Origin: Tuctoria greenei
Taxonomy: Eukaryota; Streptophyta; Magnoliopsida; Poales; Poaceae
Direction of reading: 5' to 3'
DNA: 64,000 nucleotides
Assembly (NCBI GenBank): GCA_036927565.1
Contig: JAYESD010000009.1
Span: 156,386,929 to 156,450,928, forward strand
Shown: one piece after another, positions 53,505 to 64,000 of the stretch
Numbering within the stretch: the stretch's first letter is position 1
Layout of the letters: every line of letters begins with the position of its first letter
Notes under the pieces: model-generated
What the model was told of the DNA's origin: nothing
The model's input: only the letters and a program-made list of their open reading frames with translations
Database searches by the model: none
Made by a program: the position numbers and the translations under genes

Positions 53505-53612
53505 CTCTTACTGTTTCAATATATTTGTCGTTAGGACAGTCAACTGCAGTTTAATTTTAGTTGTTTCTGCTTGGCCGAAACAACATTTAATAAGAAACCG
53601 AGAGAGAGGAAG
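53505..53612. mobile_element. Degenerate Stowaway-like MITE
   Basis: CTCTTACTGTTTC and the complement of GAAACCGAGAGAGAGGAAG form weak inverted ends with TA flanks. GTCGTTAGGACAG resembles the 37859 copy. A second degraded piece with similar loop (AAAAATGAACTAAGAAGTGACAA) lies just left of it. Confidence 0.5.
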
Positions 53613-54597
53613 TACTAATGTTAGTGTTCACAACGACCGGCGTTCAAGACTTCTGAATGTTTGACCTAATACAGTGTTCATAGAGATCAAACTTGCCCTT
53701 GTCGACTTGCAGCTGCTTAAACAACGCTTGGCTGATGCTGCTGGTGCCATAACATGCCTGCCATATCGCAGTGGACCAGCTAGCTTTATCATAGAGTTTA
53801 AACGCGCATAAGAGAATGATTACATGGTTTACTACTGTCAATACTGCACTGCTAAGTGAAACTTTCAGGTAGCTTCAGAAATAAAAGTTGCTATTGCTGA
53901 ACCGGAGGTTACTAGTTAGGTTACTGAACTATGTCATGCTGCTTTAGTATCTCACTTCAGTTTCACCAGTCACCACTTCCTAATCTGTCCAAGATGAGAA
54001 CATGAGAAATGTTAGCCTTTTTATTTCCCAGTGATCCCGGACTTTCACTGGGACACAACAGACGTACATAAAAAAAATATCAAGTTTGATCAGGAAGCAT
54101 GGTACAGAGTTGCTTTCTTAGAAGGCATACCAAGCAAAAGTGGTTGGTTCACCTATCTGAAGAATGACTTTTCTGATATGCTTGAAACAATGAAACAAAC
54201 TACATAATTGTGAAGCCAAAGCACTCTTGTGTGACCTACTTCATCTGTAAGTGTCACATAAAATGTCCTTCTCGAACCACTATATTTTTTTACATTCTAA
54301 ATCAAGGAAACAAGCAGTTTAAACCTTTTATACAAAATAAGACCAATTGTCTAACAAACATTATATAGCATGCCAATAAATAAGACACTACTACAACTCA
54401 AGCCAAGAATGAACCGTAGTCCAATTTGTAATATAAAACGTCAAGTTATCAGAGCGATAATACACGTCTATTTCCACCTATTCTAGACTATTGCAGGATT
54501 CACATGTCTTTAAACAATAAATCAGTAGCTTACTTATTCACGTCCTGTGTTTTTCGGCACCATGTCACATGAGTCCTCTTTGCTACGTGAGCAACCA
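53613..54597. other. 3' flank and UTR of the bHLH gene
   Basis: AT-rich DNA without a supported gene. If the T-run discussed for the bHLH gene is a sequence error, coding sequence would extend to 54534. Confidence 0.5.
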
Positions 54598-56632
54598 TCA
54601 AAATGATCAGTATTTATGATGGATGATTCTTGCCTAATGGGGTTCATATCATTTCCTATAAGAGGTCAAAGTGAAATGTCGGCAAAATGTCAAGGATGAG
54701 AAAGAAGTGTGGTGCGAGATGAATGGAAGAAAATTGCCAAACCTAGCAAATTAACTCTCTCTTTGGCTGAAGTTAGCTGATGTTTTGCCGTCATCTCCCC
54801 CCGAAGCATCATCTAGCAAACAAAAATACAAGGTTAGCGGACTCCTCTGAAGCTGCTATGTAATAAAAGACAGATAAGGTTTGGTTAATTATTCTGCTGT
54901 ATACCCAATGAAAGGATTACCTCAGAAGATTCAGGTATCTGAAATGATCGAAAGTGAGACCGTGATGATTCCAGGTGAAATGGAGGCTCTGGAATGATTT
55001 TGTCAGGAACATTTGGTAAGGTAAGAGATGTCGGTTGACTTTGTGGCGGAATTAATGGGTCAAATGCCTGATGACGTGCTCCTGAACTTTGGTTTACAGG
55101 CAGCGGTACTGCCCCAGAGCTTGATGCAGTAATGTTGCCCCCACCAAGCGCAGCAAACATTTGTGATGCTTGTGCAGCCTCGAGTGCTCCAGATAAGTAC
55201 GGTGGGTTCAAGTAAACACCATTTCTCATAGACAGCATCTATAACAATATAAATGAAGAACTTTAATTTTGTAACTGCATTTCACCATTTATACCATTAG
55301 AATGCAACTAGATAGAGTGTTAGTTAGCAGGTGTAGTACCATAACATGCCATTGCTGCATACTATCAGCCTGTCCCAGATATTCTGTCTATCCCAGAACT
55401 GATTTAGCATATACTAGATTATTTAGCACCGTAGGCAGTAGCATACCATTGTAGTCCTTCCAGTCCACTAGTTTTACTATTGCTTTTGTAGTCACACAAG
55501 CTGATGACATTATGAGTTAAAATTTTGACAAGAACCAGTGCGGAAATTGCCATCCAACATAATATAGGGGCATACTTAACAAAACACGAAGCACGTTTGT
55601 CATTGATCAATAATTTGCTGAGTTGGGGTGACGGTCTAACACTTAAAAAGACAAAGCATCCCGTCAACCAAATCATGTGGAGATGCGCAAACAAATAAAA
55701 AATGAATGGTATCCACAACGTAATCGAGCACCCATCACGAATCATGCAAAGGCCACCTGCTCCGTATTATAAGATGACCAGCATCAGCATCATGCAAGTC
55801 TGTTGTCACGCGTTGGGTGAAGGATCAAAAAGGTAAAAGGCCAGATAAACTTGTGATAATAATTCTTTGTAAAAGTTCCTATATAGTTTGCATCAGAAAG
55901 ATGCACTTGTACCATGCAGATGCAGATATTACCATTTGCTCACCTGCACCTGGAGCTGCAGTTGCTTCAGATACTCAATGGCCTCATCAAGCATGGACGC
56001 CTTGTCGGTCTGCAATCCAGAAACGATCACAGCACAGACACATTGAGTTCATATTCAGCACGAACACAACTCAAACATGCAATTTTTGCTTTATAAAAAA
56101 AAACAATTCAAGAAGAAAGAGACAGATCTTCTTGCTTTCTGCTGACCTTGTTGGAGTTGGGTATCAGGCTCTGCAGCGCCTTCATCTTCTCATTGATCTT
56201 GCTCCTCCTCCTCTGCACCCAGAAACAAAGCAACGAATTTTAGCACTGGTACCGCGCAATCAGAGCAGAACAAAGAGGCACACTCGAGAAAAAGGAGAAA
56301 AACGACAGCGCCACCACCTTCTCGGAGAGGTTGTGCACCTCGGCGGCGCGGCTCCGCTTGCTGCCGGACCCGCCGCGCGGGCGCGCCGGCGCCGGCTCGG
56401 GCTCCGACCCGCCCGCGTCGCTGTCGCCGAGCCCGGCCGCGTCCTCCCCGTCGCCCGCCTGCTGGCCGTACCCCAGCGGCCCCGCGAACGCCGCCACCCT
56501 GCCGCCGAACATCTGGCGCCGCGCCTCCTCCGCTTCCTCCAGCTGCTGCTGCAGGAGCAGCATCGCGTCCCGCGCGCCGTGGCCCTGCTGCATCGTCGAG
56601 CGGCCGAAGCCGCCGAGCCGTTGCTCGTCCAT
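54598..56632 (-). CDS. bHLH transcription factor, SPATULA/ALCATRAZ-like, six exons
   Basis: Minus-strand exons 56318-56632, 56147-56212, 55944-56009, 54921-55238, 54743-54812 and 54598-54656 join in phase to 297 residues. The start MDEQRLGGFG is the first ATG close to the bHLH-bearing frame. The N-terminus has a Q/E-rich helix and a G/P/A-rich linker. The basic region SKRSRAAEVHNLSEKRRRS has H100, E104 and R108 for E-/G-box binding. Helix 1 is INEKMKALQSLIP, the loop NSNKTDKAS, and helix 2 MLDEAIEYLKQLQLQVQML. The following MLSMRNGVYLNPPYL is typical of the SPT/ALC group. These nuclear factors control carpel, fruit and organ-size growth in Arabidopsis. The last exon reads to a TGA at 54598, after DHF. 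The next 20 codons in the neighbouring frame look coding. Confidence 0.9.
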
Positions 56633-57419
56633 CCCGCCCGCGCGCGTCACGAGCACCCACGAGACACCGCCGCGCGGACGTCACGGCCGAGGCGAGAGTG
56701 GGGGAGGAGCTCTCTCTCTCTCGTTGGGAGAGGATGGTGCGAGAAGCGAGGCGAGGAGGAGGAGGTGGTGGTGGTGGGTTTGGGTAGAGGGAGCGCGGCC
56801 GCTTCCGTTCTTTTTAGTGTTTGCGCCCATGCCGTGCTGCCGCCGCTGAGCGGAGCCGAGCTCGGTGGGTGGCCAGTTGCTTGCCCGCGCCCGCGCCCCC
56901 GCTTTGGGCTTGTTTTTCCCGAGACTTTCCATGGGGCTTTGGCGCCTTTTGCCCGTGTGCGCGAGGGGTTCCGCGGTGTCAGCTAGCGCGCGGGGGCCGG
57001 TCGCTGTCCTGCCTGCCTCTGGGTCCGTGCAGCCGGTCAGCATTTATGCTGGCTTTCAGTTGTGTGTAAGTTTGGCTTGCTGAGTTCAGCATTGTGTGGA
57101 TTGTCTGCGTCCGTGTCTCTGTGGTGTAGACTGTAGCGTGTTGTTCTTTCGCTCTCCATCTTCAATAGATTGGTAACCTCTTCTTTGGCTTTTGGTTCCC
57201 CTTTTCAATCGAGCTCAGATTTAACTCAGAGAGTGATGAAAGGAAAGCTTATAGTAATTACTGGCTTGCTGTGCTTCAAACTAATATTTCTCATCATAGA
57301 TTTAGTACGATTTTGATGTAAATCTCCTAAACTGTCCTTATGGAATATGTCTACATTCGCTCAATCAAGAACATCGTTATGGTTCATTTATTTTGTCACC
57401 GAGAGAATTACAAGACTAA
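56633..57419. other. Promoter/5' region of the bHLH gene
   Basis: GC-rich up to about 57000, with a CT/GA-rich stretch near 56710 (TCTCTCTCTCTC). Open frames on the plus strand here are by-products of the high GC content. No gene is supported. Confidence 0.55.
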
Positions 57420-57551
57420 GACCACCCGCACCAGCGTACTCTAAAGCATACTTTATATACTATTCTCCTTCAGCTTTTACAGTACATACTCTAAATTACA
57501 CTGCGAAACAGTGTATCCAGTATGTTTTACAATGTGTCACTGTGGATGGTC
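57420..57551. mobile_element. Tourist-like MITE (PIF/Harbinger type)
   Basis: Inverted ends GACCACCCGCACC and (complement) GACCATCCACAGTG, with TAA on both sides (57417-57419 and 57552-57554); 132 bp. The inside shares the TTTAGAGTA and GTGTA words of the 53276 copy. Confidence 0.75.
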
Positions 57552-57554
57552 TAA

Positions 57555-58336
57555 GGTCTCGAAATTTAGTAAATACATAGTACATGATTCTCGAATCATT
57601 TTATTTGACGGGATAATTGATCCTTGTCCATAAAACATATATGATTTATTCCGGTAGTTAAGTATTCTAAGTAACACTTTTTGTCCCGAATTCAATTTCG
57701 GAGCAAATCTCGGGTTGTAGTTAATAAAAAATGCAGATACTCTTTGTAGTCACTCATAGATGTGGAATCTGAGCTTGTCATAATCTCCTTAAAGAAGAAA
57801 TATCTTATAAAAATAAATGACATGTTGAACCATATCAAACATCACAACATGTGTGGAATTTAAAGAGCTTATAGACTTATGTAGCACATCCTATAATGTA
57901 GAATACAAGTTGTCTTCGAGACTTATACGGGCCAAACTTTTATAATGTGACATCTATCCGTCTCGTAAAATACTCTTCTATCTTAAAATATTTGTCACTA
58001 TCTAGTTCAAAAATAAACTAAAGAGCGACAAATATTTTGAGATGGAAGGAATAATTAGCAACCTACGGTTAGAGTTTTGAAGATTGGATTACCATCCTAA
58101 TGGACCTATGACATCTTTAGAACCACAATATTTTTTTCTGAATCCCATGCTTTTGCTTATGAAATTAATCCGATTCCTGTGAATTTTTTGTGTGATTTTA
58201 TGTGAAATCCTGCATTCCAAAGAGGCTCTATATCTTCAATTTGAGAAAAAACAAGTCATGACAGAGACAATAAATAAAAGATTCATGACAGTTTTTATTC
58301 ACGGGTAAATCTGATATGCCATTTTAGTTTCATGGT
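57555..58336. other. AT-rich intergenic DNA with a degenerate Stowaway
   Basis: A 79-bp Stowaway-like hairpin with TA flanks lies at 57973-58051 (CTCTTCTATCTTAAAATATTTG and its complement). The rest shows no gene. Confidence 0.55.
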
Positions 58337-59190
58337 TGTCGAAGTGTTTGATACGACACTTCCCCAAACCCGCTGAGAAGTAGCCCGCAAAGGTTCTTTT
58401 GTGGTTGGGGCACGCAAAGATCAATATCAAGATGATGACCTCAGAGATTTACGTGGTTCGGGTTGCTTGAGCGTAACACCATACTCCACGAGGTTTGTGT
58501 AATTGTATTGAACGAGTATGTTCACTAGAATCAGGTTGAATCTGATTACCCCCCCCCCCCCCCCGATCTGTGTGGTATAGCCCTTTTATAGTTCTAAGGA
58601 CTGACCATTACAAAGCTGGCCTGACCCGACATGTGACCCTAGCGTGCTTAATGACCTAATACACTGTCTACAGGGTATTAAGTACAATTAATAGTGTGGT
58701 AACGTGCCTTCATGGCAGCGTTACCCCTATTAACGGTGCATTGATCGTGTGTCATTAATATGGCATTAATGACACATTATCAAACCTTATAACTATCACT
58801 TTTACCGTCCTTGAATGTCTGTAATGGACTTGATCGGCTTGTATTTCCGTTGGTGATAAAGGTCCGGAGGCTCCATACGTGGTAGATTCGGAGCTTTCCC
58901 TTGCGGGGGGTAGGTCCGGGGTCGATGTACACATGTCAGTACCGGAGCTTCTCTCTGATGGGGGCTAGGTTCGGGGATGTTGTACACGTGTATTCGCTGG
59001 AGCTTCCCTTGGTTGGGAGTTTTGTTCCGGTCTTATTTTGCACATGTTAGCCCGGGAGTCAGCCATGTGAGGGGAGCGGGTCCGGTGCAAAGTGACATGT
59101 GGGACCTGCAAGGACCTTCAACTCTGACTGGTGGAACTTTCTTGCACTTCTTACCGTATCGTGGGGTACCTGGTACGTAAGGTACTGACA
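58337..59190 (-). repeat. 3' LTR of Gypsy B (854 bp)
   Basis: It starts TGTCGAAGTG and ends AAGGTACTGACA, like the LTRs of A. Shared blocks include GATTTACGTGGTTCGGG and CCCTTTTATAG, with a minus-strand TATAAAAG near 58581-58590. A poly-C run of about 14-15 bases lies near 58551-58565. Confidence 0.9.
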
Positions 59191-59727
59191 GTGGCCCCCG
59201 GGCCCACCTTTGGAAGAAAACCCTTGGGTTAAGTTGTTCTGCCAGAGGTGGGGCCATTCTCGGTTCTCGCGCTTCGATTTTCAAAAGTCCTCTGATGCGC
59301 CGATAGAGTGACGGTTCGGGAATGAACCTTCGACGCATGGCTTGTTATGAATTTGGCGGATGAGATCTTTGAGTGTGGATCTCACACAATTGAAGGTCGT
59401 CGGTTTCCAATACGAAAACCGTATCGGTTCTGCGCACCCTGTCAGAGCGCTGACTTTGGGTTTCCCGCCGCTCATCATGACAACGGTTGGCATTGGGTAA
59501 GGACCTCAATCGCTTCGTCGGGGTGGCCCTAGGCCCACTCGTCATTAAGGGGGTAGATTTTTGAAAAGTGCCTTTGATCTTATTGTGGTTTCCATCCAAG
59601 CGTCGCAGAGGCTTACTTAAGAAGGAAAATGTGCACGGTTTGAGGACTCTTTACGCCTTCATTCATCTTTGCGCTCAGAGCCTCCCAAACTCCGCCTAAC
59701 TTTCCATCCTTTGCTCCACTTGCCACG

Positions 59728-62700
59728 ATGGAGTTGGGTCTCCCCAAGAGCCGCCTCAAGAGCGATGATGATCTGAAGAAGGTCCGGACCTACATGGGAT
59801 GGTCCAGCGACTCCTTCAACCATCTGATCCGCACTAGCAAGCTCCCGTTCAAGAATGATTGCGACAGCGGCATGGTGTACTTCTCAGCGTACGCCATGAT
59901 AGGGTTGATCCCACCTTTCTCGACTTTCCTTTTGATGCTGCTGGGCTTCTATGGTCTGCAACTGTATCACCTTGGCCCCCACTCTCTTCTCTCCTGGCGA
60001 CATTCGTCCACTTCTGTGAGATGTGGGTGGGTATTCCCCCCTGCGTCGAGCTTTTCTGCACCTTCTTCACCATCCACACCACCGGCAAGGTGTGTGAGTT
60101 TCTTGGCTTCTAATATTTTGTGAAGCGCAAGAACTGTCCCTAAAAATACTTAAAGTCGTTTCCTTCCGGCAAGTGGGGCGACTGAAAGAAGGATTGGATC
60201 ATTGTCACGACAGAGGAGCATGAGAAATTGGAGCTACCCGAAGGTATCCCCAATATTGATACTGATGCTTGGAGTGTAGTTCCAGTGCTGTCAAATGCCT
60301 TCAACCCTGTCTTGACCAGGATCCGCGAGTGCGTGGAGGGTGGAGTGACCCCCCAGATGGTCTTCTGCAACTTCCTGGTCAACAGATGGGCTCCGTTGAA
60401 GAAGAGGGTGAAGCTCGCATGGGCTCTCAACAGCGTGATGGATGACGACCGGATTGAAACCGGCCTGAGATCCAACTTGGATGGCGCAGCTTTGGAGCTT
60501 CATCTCAAGAAGTTACAACATGGAATTGACGTCGAAGGCGACAACTTAAATCCGCTGGTGGCTTTCCTCCCTCTGAACATGGAGGCGCAGTTCAGCAGGG
60601 AGCTCCGGAGGAGTATGTCGGCGCTTGACGACCTTGGTGAGGTGAAAAGGCTTCCAAACACCAGATTGGAGATTCCCGGAGCTTCCGAGGGTGGTCCTTC
60701 CCCCACCCCAAGCCAAAAGACTGAAAACGTTGGCAAGGGCAAGGGCAAAGAACCAACTGAGCCCTCCAGCCGGAAAAGGAAGTTGAAGCACGCTGACGGG
60801 AGGTCCGTCAGACCTGCTCCTTCTATGACGACTGCTTCTCCCCGGAGGTGGAGGTCTTTTGTAGCTACTCCTGCTCTGGTGCAAACATCTTCAAGAGGCG
60901 TAAGCTCCGGGTAGGCGACCCCGGCCTCAGTGTCGGCTAGAAGTTCCAGGTCCGGAGGTTCTTCCTGACGGAGAGAAGCTCCAGCAGAAAGGACTCCGGC
61001 GGCTGCGAGTGTTCCTCAACTGAGGTCTGAAGCAGTTGTCTCACCAGATTTGGTGGGCTCTAGCTCCGGTCCTCAGAAGAAAAGGTTCTGAGGCGACTGG
61101 GGTGGTAGCATCCCAAGGTAAGCATTGATTGCTCACCCTAAAATGCTAATCTTGCTTTTGGATGTGTCTTTAATCTTCTATTCCCTTTATTTTTAGGGTG
61201 TCGAAGAAGGGATCGGGAGCTCCAGTGCCTGTTGCAACGGCTGGGGCTGCACCTACCGAAGCTCTGGCTTTGATCACTGAGCCTCCTCGTGAAGCGGAGG
61301 TGAAAGTCGCGGCAGCTCCGGCGCCAGCTGTCGTGAGCTTGGAGTCCTCACCCGAAGCTCGTGTGGTAGCGCCGGACCGCGGGAGGGAGTTGAAGATGTA
61401 CCCCTAGCGGCGGGGGTTGATGCTCCAGCACCAGCGATGCCAGAAGTTCTGACTTTCGAGCTGGAAATTGTTGAAGCTCTGGCCACTGAGCTAGAAGTAG
61501 CTGAAGCCCCGGCTATTGAGCCGGAAATCACCCAAGCCCCGACCCTTGTGCCGGAAATAGTTGAAAATCCGACAATTGACCCAGAAGTGGTAGAGGGTCC
61601 AGCTGCTGAGCCGAAGGTGGCTGGAGGTCCAACGACTGTGCTGGAGGTGGTTGGGGGTCCGGCGTTTGTGCCGGGGGTGGTCGCCGGGACGGAGCCCGAG
61701 CCAACAGCGGTTGAGGTCCCAGTTGAAGCTCCAGCTGCTACTCCAGAAGTGGTGGTCCCGGAGGTACCTGGGCTGGAGCAAGAGAAGCTTGCAGGACTAG
61801 CGACAGGTCCTTACTTCGGAGCCGTCGACTAAAGACCCAAAAGTGGCGCCTTCAACTGCTCCGGAGCTGGAAGTTCCCCCCAGGGGTTCTTCTGCTACCA
61901 CTGAAGGGCTCCAAGAGAGCGGCCCTAGCACTGCAGGAGTCCAGGGGACCACTATTGTAGAGTGGGACCCAATTTTATTGACGGAGAACCCTTTCAAGCC
62001 TGCAGAAATGGTCCCAACAGGACCAGAACCTATCCCTCTGGCATTGTCCATAGACAATGCCTGCTCAAGTCTCCGCTAGGTCCAGCTAGCCTTTGAACAT
62101 GAGAGCAAAGCCTTAGAGGAGGAGCGCAACACCTTGAGGCGTTGGCACAACAGACTCCATTTTGAGACAAGGCTTGCTCAGACGAGGTTGGATGACCAGA
62201 AGGAATGGATCAAAGGGGAGAAGGCCCAGTTAGAATACTAGGATAAGTTGATGGAGGAGAAAGAGGCCGCCATCCGAGCGCTCGATGCTAACTCCAGGGA
62301 AATCCTGGAGAAAGCCAAGGAGAGACGTGATGCTGCTGACGAGCATTACGAAAAGCTCGCTAAACTGAATGAAACTCTCCTAAAGCGTCGAGTGGACCTG
62401 GAGGCGAGGGAGGAAAAACTCCTAGGGCAGCAGGAGGATGTGGTGAGGAGAGAAGCGGAGGTCACCCAGAAGTTGACTCTGGGTGAGAAAAATTTGGCAG
62501 ATCGCAGCAAAAAGCTGGATCTATGGAAGGGGGAAGAGAGGAAGAAGAATTGGAAGGTGGGGCAAGAGCTCTCGAAAAGAGAGTCTGACGTTGCCGCTAG
62601 GGAGGAGAGAGTTAAATGCAGGGAGAAAGACCTTGTTGAAAGGCGGAACCACATCCACCTCCGGGAGACGGAGCTGACCGACCAGGAAAGGCAAGTTGCT

Positions 62701-63168
62701 GAGAGCATGCAGCAGCATGCTAAGTTGGCTAAGCGCCTTGCTCGTGAAGGTTCGGAGCTTGTGGCTGCCCGGAAGTCGCTGGAGGAGTTGCGGAGCCTGA
62801 AGGAGACCGAAGCTATTCAAGTGTGGGACTTCCTCGGGCGAGCGAATGACCCGGTGACAATGCTTGGTTTCTGTCTAGTACGTCCGGACAACCCGGAGCT
62901 GGATCTGGACCAAGCGTTGGTGGCCCTCAACGGTGCTGGCGGCAAACTTGACGCGATGGGTGACGTCATCGCGGATTAGCTGGAGACAGAGGGGAAAACT
63001 TGGGTTACAAACGTCGCAGAATACGTATTGACATGTTATGTAAGTCGAGATCCCCAATTCCCACTGGACCCGGTGCTCGAAGGTCTCATTGCTGAAGAGG
63101 AAGACGTCGCCAAAGCCAGCGTCCGAGAAGTTGCCCAAAAAGTAGCTTCATTCTCCCGCATGTCTTAG
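59728..63168 (+). pseudogene. Antisense gene of Gypsy B (PF04195-like)
   Basis: It starts at ATG 59728 (MELGLPKSRLKSDDDLKKV) and ends at TAG 63166-63168. The domain order equals the copy in A: N-terminal globular domain (AYAMIGLIPPFSTFLLMLL, PPCVELFCTFFTIH); linker (EPSSRKRKLKHADG); intron 61118-61196 with consensus ends (CCAAG|GTAAGC ... TTTTAG); a Pro/Glu/Val repeat of 10-residue period (61461-61700); and a charged coiled coil (62250-62830). Frameshifts near 60000 and stops (for example 60112, 60912, 61405, 61829, 62239 and 62977) are present. The function is unknown. Confidence 0.82.
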
Positions 63169-64000
63169 GTCCTCCAGTATCTAGGGCTTTCTTCCTATGG
63201 CCTTCTGCTGTACTCTCCCCATTTTGTAATCCAGTATCTCATATTAATAAAATCCTTCTTTCTACCTTCAATTTCACTTTTGTCTTCAATATACCGTGTC
63301 TATCTTGTTGGCCCCCTGGTACATGTGTACAGTTGAAGTGTGTACATGTACCAAATGTTATGACAGTATGTTGATGACTTGGTTGCTTCGCATTTGTAGA
63401 TTTTAGGTCCGAAGTCTTAAATTTTGAAGCATCGAAGATAGGCCCCCTGCAATGATCGGAGCTGTGTAGCTCCAACATCAACATATTAGACGTTGACAGC
63501 GGACCTATCTTGGGAGATGCTGGAGCTTAGTAGCTCCGGCGTCGTCCACCATTGCTATGATTTTTTGCTTTTCCTGCACATTAAAGGCTAGAGAAAAAGT
63601 AAAATTCGTCCTCTTGTCTACAAATTGGTTGTGGCTTATTGTTCTTACTTAAACTTTGAGCCAAAGAAACTCAGCATGATAACGAGCATTTTGATATAAT
63701 CTTTTTGGATCTACATGCCTTTTTAGTACTCACCCTACTAAGGCATGTCGGGTTGTAGGTAGAGTGGCGTACTTAGGGTGCAGGACCAAGATAAGTCGAT
63801 AGCGCACTCCAGACCTATCTTGGCTTGGCGTTCAAGCAAGTAGACTATGTAGCAATGTTAATATCCAAAAAGACTATCAATAAGGCTTGTAATGCATGTG
63901 AATTACTTAAAACAAAGTTCAAAAATATTTGCACAACTTTATTATAGACAAACGGAGTAAAAATAATTTGATATATTGAGCCTTGCACAAAAGGTAAATG
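63169..64000. other. Non-coding spacer of Gypsy B
   Basis: It corresponds to 8280-8491 plus 19433-20110 of Gypsy A. It contains degenerate units with GGCCCCCTG and GTAGCTCCGGC at about 63430-63550 and the GTAGGTAGAGTGGC block near 63757. No gene is supported. Confidence 0.6.

Larger units (their letters stand above)
58337..64000 (-). mobile_element. Gypsy element B (same Tat family as A), partial at window end
   Basis: It has the same layout as the left half of Gypsy A: 3' LTR, antisense gene, then a non-coding spacer with GGCCCCCTG and TAGCTCCGGC units. The minus-strand integrase and pol would lie beyond 64000. The left flank ATGGT (58332-58336) is the candidate target duplication; its partner is outside the window. 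Confidence 0.88.

Noticed and set aside
54743..54813. Alternative frame of bHLH exon 5 (DDASGGDDGKTS...)
   Set aside because: It would need a different donor 20 bases into the intron. The chosen donor, exon 5 and exon 6 join in phase and the resulting protein is more coherent.
55817..56986. 389-codon plus-strand open frame over the bHLH exons
   Set aside because: It runs opposite to exons 1-3 of the bHLH gene, whose splice sites and conserved domain are clear. The R/A-rich translation is typical of an antisense shadow.
1..64000. Search for tRNA or rRNA genes
   Set aside because: No convincing tRNA cloverleaf or rRNA segment was noticed by eye. TGGTATCAGAGC at 10048 is a retrotransposon primer site, not a tRNA gene. 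A tRNAscan-SE run would settle it.

Overview
The window is plant nuclear DNA from a grass, most likely a panicoid. The evidence is: intron-bearing genes with plant splice sites; GC-rich first exons; a caffeoyl-CoA O-methyltransferase with a maize-like N-terminus; Stowaway, Tourist and Mutator-type MITEs; and grass-type Copia (including Sirevirus) and Tat-lineage Gypsy elements. The species cannot be fixed from the sequence alone. No bacterial, CRISPR, rRNA or tRNA content was seen.

Layout. Positions 1-394 hold the last two exons of an Enhancer-of-zeste-like SET-domain gene (+). Positions 1057-36049 are one 35-kb nest of retrotransposons. The host is a short-LTR Copia (192-bp LTRs, target-site duplication GGTAT). 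Its gag is split by a Tat-type Gypsy, element A (3441-27624, minus strand, TSD CATGT). Element A is itself split by a Sirevirus Copia (8492-19432, plus, TSD GCTTC) and a PIF/Harbinger-like MITE (21420-21818, TSD TAA). The Copia RT region is separately split by a truncated Gypsy, element C (30804 to about 35206), with a tandemly duplicated LTR. All TSDs were read directly, so the insertion order is well supported.

Positions 36738-63200 are gene space. In order: a five-exon F-box/LRR gene (+, 36738-39055); CCoAOMT of lignin biosynthesis (-, 40424-41595) with MYB AC-elements upstream; a 4.1-kb solo LTR (42495-46628, TSD GAAAC) that carries five tandem hairpins; a single-exon S-domain receptor kinase of the ZmPK1 type (+, 47678-50110) followed by a decayed kinase fragment; an ALP1/HARBI1-like domesticated transposase gene (-, 51234-52406); and a SPATULA/ALCATRAZ-like bHLH gene (-, 54598-56632). 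From 58337 to the window end lies a second Tat-type Gypsy, element B, of the same family as A, cut by the window edge.

The host genes do not form a pathway or operon. Most transposon genes are broken by stops or frameshifts. I did not find an obviously new biological system. The signals most worth a second look are: the covarying tandem hairpins in the solo LTR; the palindrome arrays of the Sirevirus, including copies inside its coding region; the spliced antisense gene shared by Gypsy A and B with a 10-residue coding repeat; and the LTR tandem duplication in Gypsy C.
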